A stretch of DNA of 64,000 bases from Saccharofermentans sp. (lineage in GTDB: Bacteria > Bacillota > Clostridia > Saccharofermentanales > Saccharofermentanaceae). The translations under genes and the position numbers were made by a program. Positions within the stretch are counted from its first letter, which is position 1. Each line of letters opens with the position of its first letter. Positions 52,098-62,368 of the stretch are shown one piece after another. The notes beneath the pieces are model-generated. The model had not been told where the DNA came from and ran no database searches. It saw only the letters and a list, made by a program, of their open reading frames with translations. The DNA lies in assembly GCA_024683485.1 (NCBI GenBank), contig JAIKYD010000003.1:1-64000 (forward strand), in the 5' to 3' direction.

Positions 52098-53783
52098 TCA
52101 TTTTCTTCCGAGGACAGAAGGCAGGATCAAAGACACCAGTAATCCTATGCCGATGTTTATTACCGCTCCGATGGTAACTGCCAATGCAATGTGGCCTAAG
52201 AACACACCGATCAACACAGCAGCCGCAGATGGTGTAAGACCAAAGTAGAAAAACATCATCTGAACTATAACCGAAATCGTCTGTGCCTGATCCTTAGGAA
52301 GGGACAGCGAGATAAGTGTTCCAACCACAGTTGCAAAGAAGCTAATCGAGAGGATAAACAGGAACCATGCTGCAACACTAAGCGGATCAGCACCGAGGAT
52401 TACTGCTGACACAACTATAGGAAGCGAGAGGTCGATCGCAGTAACGGCAAGGCATCCGAGGAGCGAATATAGGATCTTCGTATAATGCTTCTCAGGAATA
52501 AGCATAAAGAAATCACGTGACGTGTCTTCCCTGATCGGATCGCCCAAAGTCCTGTAGAATGCCATTATTCCGAGCACAGCGGCGGGGATAAAGAAAGCAT
52601 CATCAAGCGGTGCGGTCCTTGCGAGCCATGCTGCCACTCCGGCGATTACCGTATAAACGATCATCGTAGTGGAGAAAAACTTCAATTTTGCAAATCTGAA
52701 TCTGTTAAAGACAGCTTTGTAGAAGAATACATTTGCGCCATTTCCGTAGCTGAATCCTTCCCTGTCGATCTTGCCTTTGCGTTCTTTCTCTCTCTTGGCA
52801 ACAACACCCTTTGATGCCATCTTGGCACTTTCGAGCATTTCAGCCTTATGTTCTGCCGCAAACATTGCATCCTCATAGAAATCAGCCTTCATCTTCCAGA
52901 TGAAAAGAATGAGTACTGCACATGCTGCAATAAAAAGTCCAAGATAGACCAGCGACATCATGGTGTCACCGGTAATAGCATAATAAGAGATACCTCTGAG
53001 CCAGCCCCAAAAAGGAACCCAGTGTGTCAGGGGATTTGCAAAATATGCGAAAAGCGCCTCAACCACGCTCATCTTGTTGGCAAATGTAAATACAGCAAAC
53101 CCTATTGCGATTGCACCATAAACAACAGCAAGGAAATTCTTGATATTGCCTGTGCCGTTCTTCATTTTCGATGTAATCGTATAGAAAACGACCTGCACCA
53201 GAGTGCTGAACACAAGGATCATTGCATATACGATAACGAGCGATATGGCACCCCAGACTCCCAGACCTATATTCATTATCAGGTTTGGAAGTTGGAACAG
53301 CATGAACAGCGAGATAAACAAAGATGTCCCGAGTGTGCTTATAAGTCTGAACATAAGCACAGACTGCGGCTTCATCGGTGATGCAAAGAGCATCGGAACA
53401 TCTGCCGGAAGGAAGATCTTGCTGGAGTTCTGTGCGTTCAGGATATTGGTGGCCAGCAAAAGCAGGAAAAGGGCCGATATGGCAAGATCGATAACCTGCT
53501 CTTTAGTCAGGTTATATCTTTCCATGATCCTGCTGAAACGCCACTCATCCATCGCTGAATCAATATCCTCATCGAGAATGATCTCTTCATCATCTTCAAC
53601 AGACTCAGTGGCAACTGTATTGCCAACTGTGTCAGGCTCCTTCATTGAGCTGATGACGGAACCGATAAGTCCCATCAGGCAGCCGAATATCATCATGACA
53701 ACGATGATGGCGACCCACGTCTTCATCAGCTTCTTAACGGTGTTAAGGAGAGTATGGGTAAAATAGTAGAAAAACAGTCTCAT
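52098..53783 (-). CDS. ABC exporter permease
   Basis: 561-residue membrane protein with about 11-12 hydrophobic segments in two clusters and an acidic extracytoplasmic loop near residues 50-75 (VEDDEEIILDEDIDSAMDEW). It resembles the putative ABC exporter permeases of Firmicutes that have duplicated halves. The ATG overlaps the stop of the ATPase gene by 4 bases, with AGGAG upstream, so the two make one transporter. The substrate is unknown; such exporters often handle peptides, lipids or drugs. Confidence 0.85.
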   Translation of the reverse strand: MRLFFYYFTHTLLNTVKKLMKTWVAIIVVMMIFGCLMGLIGSVISSMKEPDTVGNTVATESVEDDEEIILDEDIDSAMDEWRFSRIMERYNLTKEQVIDLAISALFLLLLATNILNAQNSSKIFLPADVPMLFASPMKPQSVLMFRLISTLGTSLFISLFMLFQLPNLIMNIGLGVWGAISLVIVYAMILVFSTLVQVVFYTITSKMKNGTGNIKNFLAVVYGAIAIGFAVFTFANKMSVVEALFAYFANPLTHWVPFWGWLRGISYYAITGDTMMSLVYLGLFIAACAVLILFIWKMKADFYEDAMFAAEHKAEMLESAKMASKGVVAKREKERKGKIDREGFSYGNGANVFFYKAVFNRFRFAKLKFFSTTMIVYTVIAGVAAWLARTAPLDDAFFIPAAVLGIMAFYRTLGDPIREDTSRDFFMLIPEKHYTKILYSLLGCLAVTAIDLSLPIVVSAVILGADPLSVAAWFLFILSISFFATVVGTLISLSLPKDQAQTISVIVQMMFFYFGLTPSAAAVLIGVFLGHIALAVTIGAVINIGIGLLVSLILPSVLGRK

Positions 53784-54523
53784 TGCTGCGGTTCTCCTTC
53801 TCCGCTTACGGATGACTTGTCTATACCTTCCGTAACTTCGAAGAACAGATCTTCAAGAGTCTTTCCGCTCTCATCGACTTCGCTTCTAGTAACGTTTGCG
53901 CGGATCTGACCGTTCTGCATTATTATGGTCCTGTCCCAGAGCATATCCACACTGTCGATGATGTGCGTGCTTATGAGCATCGTCTTGCCAGACCTGCGCA
54001 TCTCCTCGATATAATTCTTAAGTTCCTTTATGGCGTGGGGATCAAGACCCAGCAAAGGCTCGTCGAGCAGGATGATATCAGGATCCGGAAGAAGTCCGAG
54101 ACAGAGATTAAGCTTCTGCTGCATACCTTTGGAGAGCTCGTCACCGAACTTCTTGCGCTTATCGTCAAGCTCGAAACGCTCGAGCAGAGTATTGATCCGG
54201 TCTTTATAATCAGTCAGTTTATACGCTCTTGCTATGAACTCCATGTGCTCGATGACCGTGAGTGTCGGATAAAGCGACGGCATCTCGGGAATGTATCCCA
54301 GGACCTTCCTCGCTTCAACCGTTTTGTTGTTTATACCGTTAACGGTTATCTCGCCCTGATATTTCAGGAAGCCTATGATAGATTTGATGATCGTGCTCTT
54401 TCCGGCGCCGTTAGGTCCCAAAAGAACAGTGAGCGTTCCCGGCTCAAGCGTGAAAGACACATCATTGACTGCAACATTCTTACCGTAACGCTTGGTTACG
54501 TTCTTAACTTCAAGCATTTCCAT
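53780..54523 (-). CDS. ABC transporter ATP-binding protein
   Basis: ATPase partner of the permease, 247 residues. Walker A is LLGPNGAGKSTIIKS near residue 35, the signature ELSKGMQQKLNLC near residue 130, Walker B DIILLDEPLLGLDPHA near residue 155 and the H-loop STHIIDSV near residue 188. It is of the CcmA/YhaQ-like export class. Two in-frame starts exist, ATG 54523 and ATG 54517; the second has better spacing from GGGGGT. It is transcribed away from the signalling genes at 54721. Confidence 0.93.
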   Translation of the reverse strand: MEMLEVKNVTKRYGKNVAVNDVSFTLEPGTLTVLLGPNGAGKSTIIKSIIGFLKYQGEITVNGINNKTVEARKVLGYIPEMPSLYPTLTVIEHMEFIARAYKLTDYKDRINTLLERFELDDKRKKFGDELSKGMQQKLNLCLGLLPDPDIILLDEPLLGLDPHAIKELKNYIEEMRRSGKTMLISTHIIDSVDMLWDRTIIMQNGQIRANVTRSEVDESGKTLEDLFFEVTEGIDKSSVSGEGEPQQ

Positions 54524-54720
54524 TACCCCCGTAATATACTTCGCCTAGTTTGCCATTCGGGACTGACCATTTCAATAGAATCCGCTCAAGATTAAGGAAG
54601 CGTTAAGGGTTCAGGACCGGATATATATCTAATATCTTTGATTTAATAATCAGACAACCTGTTCATTCTTTATGCTATTATCTTATATAGTGCGAATTAT
54701 GGTTTCCGGGGTGATCTTTT

Positions 54721-57081
54721 ATGGCGAAGTGGATAATCGTTGTTGATGACGACACTGCCAATCTCAAGATGGCAGGTCATATCCTCAGCAAGAACAATAT
54801 GCGTGTTACAGCTCTCAAATCAGGCAGCTCGTTTCTTGAATATGTAAATGAGAACGGAATGCCTGATCTGGTCCTTCTTGATATCAAGATGCCGGTTATG
54901 GACGGTTTTGAGACTTTGGGGAAGTTAAGGCAGCTTGAGGAGCAGAAGGGACTCATGAAGACGCCCGTCATTTTCCTTACGGCTGACGAGGATGTCGATA
55001 CCGAGACAAGAGGCTTTGAGGTAGGTGTATCCGACTTTATCAGAAAGCCTTTCAATCCTGATGTTCTTCTCAGGAGGATCGACAACATCATGTCGAACTC
55101 CCAGGAGATGCAGAGCCTTAAGAGCGAGGCAACGATCGATAAACTGACAGGATTCCTGAACAAGGGTGCCACAGGTGTGGAGCTTTCAAGGATGTGTTCC
55201 GAGAAGTCCGGATGCCTTATGATGATCGATCTCGATTCATTTAAACTCGTAAACGATATATATGGACATGAGATGGGCGACAAAGTCCTCATTGCCTGTG
55301 CCGACATCATCCGCAGCTCGGTTCCGGCCGGAAGCAAATGCGGAAGGATCGGCGGTGATGAGTTTACGGCATTTGCCACAGGCGTTACCACGGAAAAAGC
55401 TGTTGCAGATATAACCTCCAGGATCAATGAAGAGATTACAAGGAGAGCAAAAGAACTGATGGGTGATGACATGAGCATCCCCCTTGGCGCATCAGTGGGC
55501 GGTATCTTTGTCCCGAGATATGGCAATGATTATAATGCCCTGCTGAAGCTTGCGGACAAATCTCTTTACACAGTAAAGAAGAACGGCAAACACGGCTACG
55601 GTCTTTACGATGACGATACGGAAAATGAGGGCGATGCTTCGGTCCATGATATACACGCGATCTCCGAGATCCTCGGCGAGCGTTCCATTCAGGATATCGC
55701 GCTCCAGCTTGATAAGGATTCATTCCCGCCCGTTTACCGGTATGTCATCAGATATATCATGAGGCACCACATCAATGCCTGCAAAGTTCTTTTTACTCTC
55801 GCTCCCGAGAACGGGAAAGCTGATGCGGAATTCTATGACGGAGTCGATGAATTCGGCAATCATATAAGAGGATCGCTCAGAAAATCCGATATCTTCATGA
55901 GGAACAACAAGAACCAGTATTTCGTTTTCCTTACTGATATCAGAGCGGATTCAGTCAACAAGGTCGTGGCTCATCTGATCGATAACTGGAACAACAAGAA
56001 GATATCCAATCTCATTATCACGCACGAGACTGAATTCATAGGAAACAGCAATGATCAGGTGAAGACTGACAAGGTCCGGAAAGTAGTCATTGTGGACGAT
56101 GACGTTATCAATCTTCAGGTTGCAGGCAAGATCCTGAGTTCTGCCGGAATGCATGTTGTGGCATTAAGATCTGCCGAGGCGCTTTTCGATTATCTCGGAA
56201 AAGAAGCTGAAATGCCCAACCTGATCCTTCTCGACGTTAAGATGCCCGGAATGGGCGGCTTCGAGGCTATAAAGAAACTTCATTCCCTTGAGACATCCGC
56301 TTCGAAGATCCCTGTTATCTTCCTTACAGCCGATGAGAGCGAAGGCGCTGAACGTGAAGGCCTGCAGTTAGGTGCAATGGACTTCATAAGAAAGCCTTTC
56401 GTTCCCGAGGTCCTCACGCTCCGCGTAAACAACCTTATCGAACTCGTAACGCTGCAGAAGCAGCTTCACTATGAGGTCGAACAGAAGACACGCGAGAACA
56501 AGGATCTCTTCGTCCAGGTTGTAAGTGCCCTTACGGCTGCTATTGATACCAAGGACGTATATACGAGAGGTCACGCGAGCAGAGTTGCCGTTTATTCCAG
56601 AATGATCGCTAAAAGGCTGGGCTATTCGGATGCAAGACAGGACGAGATCTACATGATCGCCATCCTTCACGATGTCGGCAAGATCGGTATTCCGGACCAT
56701 GTGCTGAACAAGCCCGGCAAGCTAACCGAGGAAGAATTTGAGCTTATAAAGAAACACTCGATAATGGGTGCTGCTATCCTTAGAAACATTGAGAATAATC
56801 CGAGGTTTGAACTGGGTGCAAAACACCATCACGAGAAATACGACGGAACCGGATATCCTTCCGGCCTGAAGGGTGATGCCATTCCTGAAGAGGCAAGGAT
56901 CATCGCGGTAGCTGATGCTTATGATGCCATGTCGAGCGACAGGAGTTACAGATCCCACCTGACCCAGGAAATGATCAAGGAAGAGATCAAAAACGGAATG
57001 GGGGTTCAGTTCGATCCGAAGTTAGCTGAGATCATGATAGAGATCATCGAAGAAGACAAAGATTATAAGTTCAGAGGATAA
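54721..57081 (+). CDS. REC-GGDEF-REC-HD-GYP bifunctional c-di-GMP regulator
   Basis: 786 residues, no membrane segment. REC1 (1-125) has VVDDDTANL, the phospho-Asp in LLDIKMPVMDG and the Lys in IRKPF. GGDEF (about 140-300) has IGGDEF intact and DLDSFKLVNDIYGH, so cyclase activity is expected; no RxxD inhibition site precedes it. REC2 (about 450-570) has VIVDDDVINL and LLDVKMPGMGG. HD-GYP (about 600-786) has RGHASRV, ILHDVGKIGIP and HHEKYDGTGYP, all metal and signature residues. One protein could thus both make and degrade c-di-GMP, each half under a receiver. GGGGTGAT precedes ATG 54721; the kinase gene follows in 5 bases. Confidence 0.94.
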   Translation: MAKWIIVVDDDTANLKMAGHILSKNNMRVTALKSGSSFLEYVNENGMPDLVLLDIKMPVMDGFETLGKLRQLEEQKGLMKTPVIFLTADEDVDTETRGFEVGVSDFIRKPFNPDVLLRRIDNIMSNSQEMQSLKSEATIDKLTGFLNKGATGVELSRMCSEKSGCLMMIDLDSFKLVNDIYGHEMGDKVLIACADIIRSSVPAGSKCGRIGGDEFTAFATGVTTEKAVADITSRINEEITRRAKELMGDDMSIPLGASVGGIFVPRYGNDYNALLKLADKSLYTVKKNGKHGYGLYDDDTENEGDASVHDIHAISEILGERSIQDIALQLDKDSFPPVYRYVIRYIMRHHINACKVLFTLAPENGKADAEFYDGVDEFGNHIRGSLRKSDIFMRNNKNQYFVFLTDIRADSVNKVVAHLIDNWNNKKISNLIITHETEFIGNSNDQVKTDKVRKVVIVDDDVINLQVAGKILSSAGMHVVALRSAEALFDYLGKEAEMPNLILLDVKMPGMGGFEAIKKLHSLETSASKIPVIFLTADESEGAEREGLQLGAMDFIRKPFVPEVLTLRVNNLIELVTLQKQLHYEVEQKTRENKDLFVQVVSALTAAIDTKDVYTRGHASRVAVYSRMIAKRLGYSDARQDEIYMIAILHDVGKIGIPDHVLNKPGKLTEEEFELIKKHSIMGAAILRNIENNPRFELGAKHHHEKYDGTGYPSGLKGDAIPEEARIIAVADAYDAMSSDRSYRSHLTQEMIKEEIKNGMGVQFDPKLAEIMIEIIEEDKDYKFRG

Positions 57082-57086
57082 TCACT

Positions 57087-59642
57087 ATGCGCAAGGACAA
57101 AGAAAAAAACGACCTGTTCCAGTCTTCCCATCTAACGCTTCTAATAAGTTATACGATCTTTGCCATAATACTTTGCGTTGAATCACTTCTTCTGGGATGG
57201 GAGAGATGGGCCCTCCTGATAATCATTGTCGGCATAACCACAGCCTGGGTGCTCCATATCAGGCATAACACCCCGCCTGCCGTCCGTATCTGGGTCTATG
57301 CGATCCTCATGATGGGCTGCTATTTCTTCTATGGAATCCATGAGACGAGCACATTTGACCTGGCACTGGTAATGGCTGCCATCATCATGCTCAATACCAT
57401 GACCGGAAAGAAGCCGCTGATCACACTTTGCCAGTTCACTTACTATGTGACAATGGCTTATGAACTGATCAATATGATCATTAACGGCGAGAACTTTGAT
57501 GTGCTCCTTATCACGCGTTCAATACTCCATATCTGCATGGTCTATTTCATCGGAAGATTTGCGAAGATCATCATCGACAAATGGATGCAGGTCATGAAGC
57601 ATTCCGAGGGCGAGGTCGAACAGCTCACAGAGGCTACGGAACACCTCAACGACTTCCTCGCGAACGTGTCACACGAATTAAGAACTCCGGTAAATGCCAT
57701 TATCGGACTTACCACTCTTTGTATAGATAAATCAAAGCACCGCGAGATCCAGGGTGATCTCATTGCGGTAAGGGATGCAGGCCGCAAGGTTGCCGATCAG
57801 ATCGGTGATATCCTCGACTATTCCGAGATCGACCGTAAGAAGGCTGTCTGCAACAACGAGGACTATATGCTCTCCTCCGTTCTTCACGACCTCGTTACCG
57901 ATGTCAAGCAGTATAAATCCAAGAATGTCGAGCTTATCATCGATGTTGACCCTTCTATCCCCGCAGTCATGAACACCGATGTCGCAAAGCTCAAGAAGAT
58001 ACTTAAAGCGCTTATTACCAACGGTCTTAAATACACCCAGAAAGGCGGTGTGTATGTCAGGATCACGACCATTAACCACGAGTACGGTATCAACCTGAAC
58101 ATCGAAGTCACTGATACCGGTAAAGGCATGACCGATTATGAGCTGGAGAAAGTTTACGACAGTTTCTATCAGGCTGATTCCAGCCGTACCCGTCAGGGCG
58201 GCGGTCTTGGACTGGGTCTTGCCATAACATCAGGATTTGTCTCCCTCCTCGGAGGATTCATGACGATCGAGAGCAAGCCGGATGTCGGCACGACTGTCAA
58301 TGTCAGTATCCCCCAGCGTGTTGTCGATCCTTTGAGCTGCATGTCTGTCGCATCGCCTGATAAGCTCTGTCTCGGTGCCTTCCTGCATTTCGAGAAATAT
58401 GATCATCCGGCAGTCAGGGATTACTACAATTCCATGGTTCTCAATATCGTTAAGGGCCTGGGCGTCCAGATGCACCGCGTTAACAATGCTGACAACCTTA
58501 AACTGTTAAGAGACTCCGTTCACCTGACACACCTCTTCATAGCAGAGGAAGAATATAACGATAATGTGGACCTCATTGAGGAACTCGCGAAAAGCATGGT
58601 CGTAGCGGTAGTGGCAAACGAAGGCGTCGTCCTGCCCAGGAACACTCATGTCAAAGTCCTCGAGAAACCCTTCTACTGCTTCCCTGTCGTCTCCATACTA
58701 AACTCCACTGTTGACTCCAAGGAAGAGCGCGTAAAGAAGATGCGCTGCGACGGCGTCAGGGCTCTCGTTGTTGATGACGAGTCCATGAACCTCGTAGTTG
58801 CAAAGAGTATCTTCGGAAGATACGGCATGAAGGTCTTCACCGTGACATCGGGCCAGGAATCCATTGATATCTGCCGCGAGAAAGTTTTCGACATCATATT
58901 CATGGATCACATGATGAGCGGAATGGACGGTGTCGAAGCAATGAAGCGTATCAGGACTGACGTGGCAGGCCTCAACGGATCGATCCCGATAGTTGCGCTT
59001 ACTGCAAATGCCATGAGTTCAGCTAAACAGATGTTCCTGTCGGAGGGATTTGACGGCTTCGTCAGCAAACCGGTCGAGATCGATGAGCTTGAGCGTGTAT
59101 TAAGACAGGTTCTGCCTAAGTCGTCAGTAACATATATCGACAATGACGGTGAAGCCGTTGAAGAACCTGAACCTGAGATTGTTGAGAAAGCCGTAGATGA
59201 GCCTTCCGGTGAAAGGGATTTTATGACTGAGCTCCGTAAGAGCGGGATCGATACCGATGCCGGGCTCAAATACTGTGTCGGTGATAAGGATTTCTACAAA
59301 TCCCTCCTGGTACAGTTCGCAACGGAATCGCCCGACAAGATCGGTTCGATGAAGAAGTACTATACGGCTCACGACTGGCATAACTACGAGATCCTCGTTC
59401 ATGCTTTGAAGAGCACATCCAAGATGATAGGAATCGCAGAACTTTCCGAGAAGGCCAAATCACTCGAGATGGCAGCTAAATCAAACGAGGAGAACTATAT
59501 CCTCGAGAACCACGACTCAATGATCCGCGATTACGGACGGATAACCGGGGATATCAGGGACCAGTTACTGTCTGAGGAGAAAGACAGCGATGATGATGTC
59601 TTCGAGTTTGAACCTGAAAGTGACGGAGGTGATAAGGTATGA
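57087..59642 (+). CDS. Hybrid histidine kinase with REC and Hpt domains
   Basis: 851 residues. About six membrane segments occupy 15-180. HisKA begins near residue 185 with the phospho-His in NVSHELRTPVNAII, and HATPase follows (VTDTGKGMTDYELEK, GGLGLGLAITSGFVSLLGG). A region near 435-560 looks like a degenerate receiver without acidic pocket. A true REC is at about 560-690 (LVVDDESMNL, FMDHMMSGMDG) and an Hpt at about 720-830 with the His in LVHALKSTSKMIG. It has all parts of a phosphorelay. It lies between the two other signalling genes, overlapping the next by 4 bases, and could pass phosphate to the receivers of the REC-GGDEF-REC-HD-GYP protein. Confidence 0.92.
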   Translation: MRKDKEKNDLFQSSHLTLLISYTIFAIILCVESLLLGWERWALLIIIVGITTAWVLHIRHNTPPAVRIWVYAILMMGCYFFYGIHETSTFDLALVMAAIIMLNTMTGKKPLITLCQFTYYVTMAYELINMIINGENFDVLLITRSILHICMVYFIGRFAKIIIDKWMQVMKHSEGEVEQLTEATEHLNDFLANVSHELRTPVNAIIGLTTLCIDKSKHREIQGDLIAVRDAGRKVADQIGDILDYSEIDRKKAVCNNEDYMLSSVLHDLVTDVKQYKSKNVELIIDVDPSIPAVMNTDVAKLKKILKALITNGLKYTQKGGVYVRITTINHEYGINLNIEVTDTGKGMTDYELEKVYDSFYQADSSRTRQGGGLGLGLAITSGFVSLLGGFMTIESKPDVGTTVNVSIPQRVVDPLSCMSVASPDKLCLGAFLHFEKYDHPAVRDYYNSMVLNIVKGLGVQMHRVNNADNLKLLRDSVHLTHLFIAEEEYNDNVDLIEELAKSMVVAVVANEGVVLPRNTHVKVLEKPFYCFPVVSILNSTVDSKEERVKKMRCDGVRALVVDDESMNLVVAKSIFGRYGMKVFTVTSGQESIDICREKVFDIIFMDHMMSGMDGVEAMKRIRTDVAGLNGSIPIVALTANAMSSAKQMFLSEGFDGFVSKPVEIDELERVLRQVLPKSSVTYIDNDGEAVEEPEPEIVEKAVDEPSGERDFMTELRKSGIDTDAGLKYCVGDKDFYKSLLVQFATESPDKIGSMKKYYTAHDWHNYEILVHALKSTSKMIGIAELSEKAKSLEMAAKSNEENYILENHDSMIRDYGRITGDIRDQLLSEEKDSDDDVFEFEPESDGGDKV

Positions 59643-62368
59643 GAGAGATGTTAAGGTATCTTTTCAAGCCGTCAAGCAACGATTCCGAGGCAATTAAGTC
59701 CGCTTACTATGAATCGGTAGGACCGACTCATGTAACGATGATCATATCGTTCCTCGCTGCGGCGATCTTCATGATACTCACGTTCGTATATCCCCCCTAT
59801 TTCGGAGGTACGACCGTCCTTTACCACCAGATCTGTTATGCATGGCTTCTTGTTGTCGTTATCATCTGGATGATCGGTGCACATCACGCAATGAAGGATT
59901 ATGCGGCCAGATACCGTACTGTATTTGCGCTTAACCATTTTATGGGCATATCGCTGTATGTATGGGTCATATCGCTCGTGGTCGTAAACTCACTGGCGCG
60001 CGGAACCTGCGACACCACCCTGTTCATGACAGTTGCCCTGGTAGTTCCTCTCTGCGTCTATTTCAATCCAATCGCTTATGTCATCATCGCCCTGTTATCA
60101 AACGCGACAATGGCGGCATTCCTGTATTTCATGGTAAGTTTAGGTTCGATCGAACCTAATGAGCTTGCCAATTTCTCCATTTTCTCGGTATTCCAGATCG
60201 TAATGGGCGTGATCATGTCCTACACGAGATACAGGCTGAACCAGCAGCTCGTTACCGCTGAACGCCAGCGTAAAGAGATCGAGATGCTCAACAAATCCCA
60301 GACCAGTTTCTTCTCCAACATGAGCCATGAGATAAGGACTCCTATCAACACGATAATCGGTCTCAACGAGATGATCCTCCGTGAGGATGTCAGCGAAGAG
60401 GTCGTCGAGGATGCTGTTAATATAAAGGCTGCCGGCAAGCTCCTGCTCAACCTCATCAACGATATCCTTGATATGAGCAAATTCCAGTCCGGACGCATGC
60501 AGCTCCTTATCGAGCCTTATCACACGGGAGACATGCTCTCCGATATCGTCGGCATGCTGTGGATCAGGGCAAAAGATAAGAAACTCGATTTCAACGTGGA
60601 TGTATCACCTGATATTCCCGCCGAGCTTATCGGTGATGAAGTCAGGATCAAGCAGATACTGATAAATGTAATAAACAATGCGATCAAATACACCAAAGAA
60701 GGCTCAGTTTCCCTCACAGTCCAGTGTGAGATGACAGACAGCAAGACCTGCAAGATGATCTACATGGTCTCGGATACCGGTATCGGCATTAAGTCTGAGG
60801 ATATCCCTTATCTGTTCTCTGCATTCAAGCGTGTTGATGAGACCGTCACCAAGCACATTGAGGGAACCGGTCTTGGTCTCTCGATCGTAAAACAGCTCGT
60901 TGACCTGATGGGCGGTAAGATTACTGTAAACAGCGTCTATAAGAAGGGCTCCACATTCATCATCGAGATCCCCCAGAGGGTCGAGAGAACGGGCTCTGTC
61001 GGCAAATATGATTTCGCCAAGGCAGGAAACTCAGGACGCAAGAAAGAATACCTTCCCAAGTTCGAAGCACCTCAGGCGCGCATCCTTGTCGTCGATGATA
61101 ATGAGGCAAATCTCATGGTCGTCAGCAAGCTCCTCCGTGACACCAAAGTCCGTATCGACACTGCCTCAAGCGGTGCCGAGGCTCTCAGAAAAACACTCAA
61201 CATCAAGTACGATGTCATCTTCATGGATCACCTGATGCCTGAGATGGACGGTATCGAATGCAGAAGAAGAGTCAAGGACCAGACAGGCGGAAGATGCCGT
61301 GAGTCAGCTATTGTCATCCTCACTGCAAATGCCGATGAGGAGAACAGAGCTCTCTATGAGCGTGAGAATTTCGACGGGTATCTCGCAAAACCTGTAAGCG
61401 GTGAAGCCCTTGAGAACGAGCTTTATAACCACCTGCCGCAGGAGATCGTCCATATCACCGGCAACAGAAGCGAGATCGCTGCGGAATCCATCTCCTGGAT
61501 GAACGGTTCCAAGAAGCGTAAGAGCATCGTCATCACTACAGAAAGTGTCGCCGACCTCTCACCCGAACTGATCGAGAAATACCAGATCCCTGTACTCCCC
61601 CACAAAGTGCGTACGGAAGAAGGTCTTTTCAAGGACGGCAAGGAGATCGAGACCCAGGGCATCCTCAAATACATGGAGGATCCTGATCACATGGTCCTTC
61701 CTATGGGGCCTACAGTACGTGAGGTCGAGGAGTTCTATGCAAAGCAGCTCGCTTATGCAAACAACATCATACATATTTCCATTTCGAGCAAGATAGAGCA
61801 CAGCGGATATAAGCCGGCCCTTGAGGCTTCAAAATCATTCGATAACGTCTTCGTAATCGATTCGGCCCACCTGTCGAGCGGTCAGGGCATAATGGCACTC
61901 GTTGCCTGCAGAATGGTTGAAGCCGGTCTTCCTCCCGAGCAGATCGTAAAAGAACTCGAGAACATGAAGAAGAAGATACACACAAGCTTCATCGTTGACA
62001 ATCTTGACTTCCTCGCGCGTGCAGGTCAGGTCGGCAACGGCACGGCCAACATCGTCAAATCTCTCATGGGACGTCCGGTCCTTGTCCTCCGCAAAGGCAA
62101 GATGGGCGTCGGCATGACCTACTTCGGTTCAAGGGAGACAGCCTGGAGAGCATATATCAACTCTGTTCTGTCACGCGGTTCGAACATCGATACCAGGGTC
62201 CTTTTTGTAACCTATGTAGGCATCACCAAGAAAGATACGGACTGGATCAAAGAACAGATCGAGAAGCATATGCATTTCGATGAGATCTACTTCAGACAGG
62301 CATCGCCTGCAATCGCCGTAAACTGCGGTCCCGGCACGTTCGGACTGCTTTATATGGAGAAAGAGTAA
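59639..62368 (+). CDS. Hybrid histidine kinase fused to a DegV-type domain
   Basis: 909 residues. About six membrane segments lie in 1-195. HisKA has the phospho-His in FFSNMSHEIRTPINTIIG near residue 228, then HATPase (VSDTGIGIKSEDIPYL, GTGLGLSIVKQLVDLMGG) and REC near 480-605 (ILVVDDNEANLMV, FMDHLMPEMDG). From about residue 625 a complete DegV-like domain follows: VITTESVADLSPELIEKYQIP, HISISSKIEHSGYKPALEA, VFVIDSAHLSSGQGIMALVA and SFIVDNLDFLARAGQVGNG. DegV proteins bind fatty acids, and free ones act in fatty-acid uptake. The fusion suggests lipid sensing or delivery tied to a kinase. GGAGGTGATAAGGT precedes ATG 59639. Confidence 0.9.
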   Translation: MREMLRYLFKPSSNDSEAIKSAYYESVGPTHVTMIISFLAAAIFMILTFVYPPYFGGTTVLYHQICYAWLLVVVIIWMIGAHHAMKDYAARYRTVFALNHFMGISLYVWVISLVVVNSLARGTCDTTLFMTVALVVPLCVYFNPIAYVIIALLSNATMAAFLYFMVSLGSIEPNELANFSIFSVFQIVMGVIMSYTRYRLNQQLVTAERQRKEIEMLNKSQTSFFSNMSHEIRTPINTIIGLNEMILREDVSEEVVEDAVNIKAAGKLLLNLINDILDMSKFQSGRMQLLIEPYHTGDMLSDIVGMLWIRAKDKKLDFNVDVSPDIPAELIGDEVRIKQILINVINNAIKYTKEGSVSLTVQCEMTDSKTCKMIYMVSDTGIGIKSEDIPYLFSAFKRVDETVTKHIEGTGLGLSIVKQLVDLMGGKITVNSVYKKGSTFIIEIPQRVERTGSVGKYDFAKAGNSGRKKEYLPKFEAPQARILVVDDNEANLMVVSKLLRDTKVRIDTASSGAEALRKTLNIKYDVIFMDHLMPEMDGIECRRRVKDQTGGRCRESAIVILTANADEENRALYERENFDGYLAKPVSGEALENELYNHLPQEIVHITGNRSEIAAESISWMNGSKKRKSIVITTESVADLSPELIEKYQIPVLPHKVRTEEGLFKDGKEIETQGILKYMEDPDHMVLPMGPTVREVEEFYAKQLAYANNIIHISISSKIEHSGYKPALEASKSFDNVFVIDSAHLSSGQGIMALVACRMVEAGLPPEQIVKELENMKKKIHTSFIVDNLDFLARAGQVGNGTANIVKSLMGRPVLVLRKGKMGVGMTYFGSRETAWRAYINSVLSRGSNIDTRVLFVTYVGITKKDTDWIKEQIEKHMHFDEIYFRQASPAIAVNCGPGTFGLLYMEKE

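Noticed and set aside
54777-55526. Minus-strand ORF of 249 residues
   Set aside because: Antisense to the REC-GGDEF region; low-complexity Ser/Leu/Pro composition typical of shadow frames.
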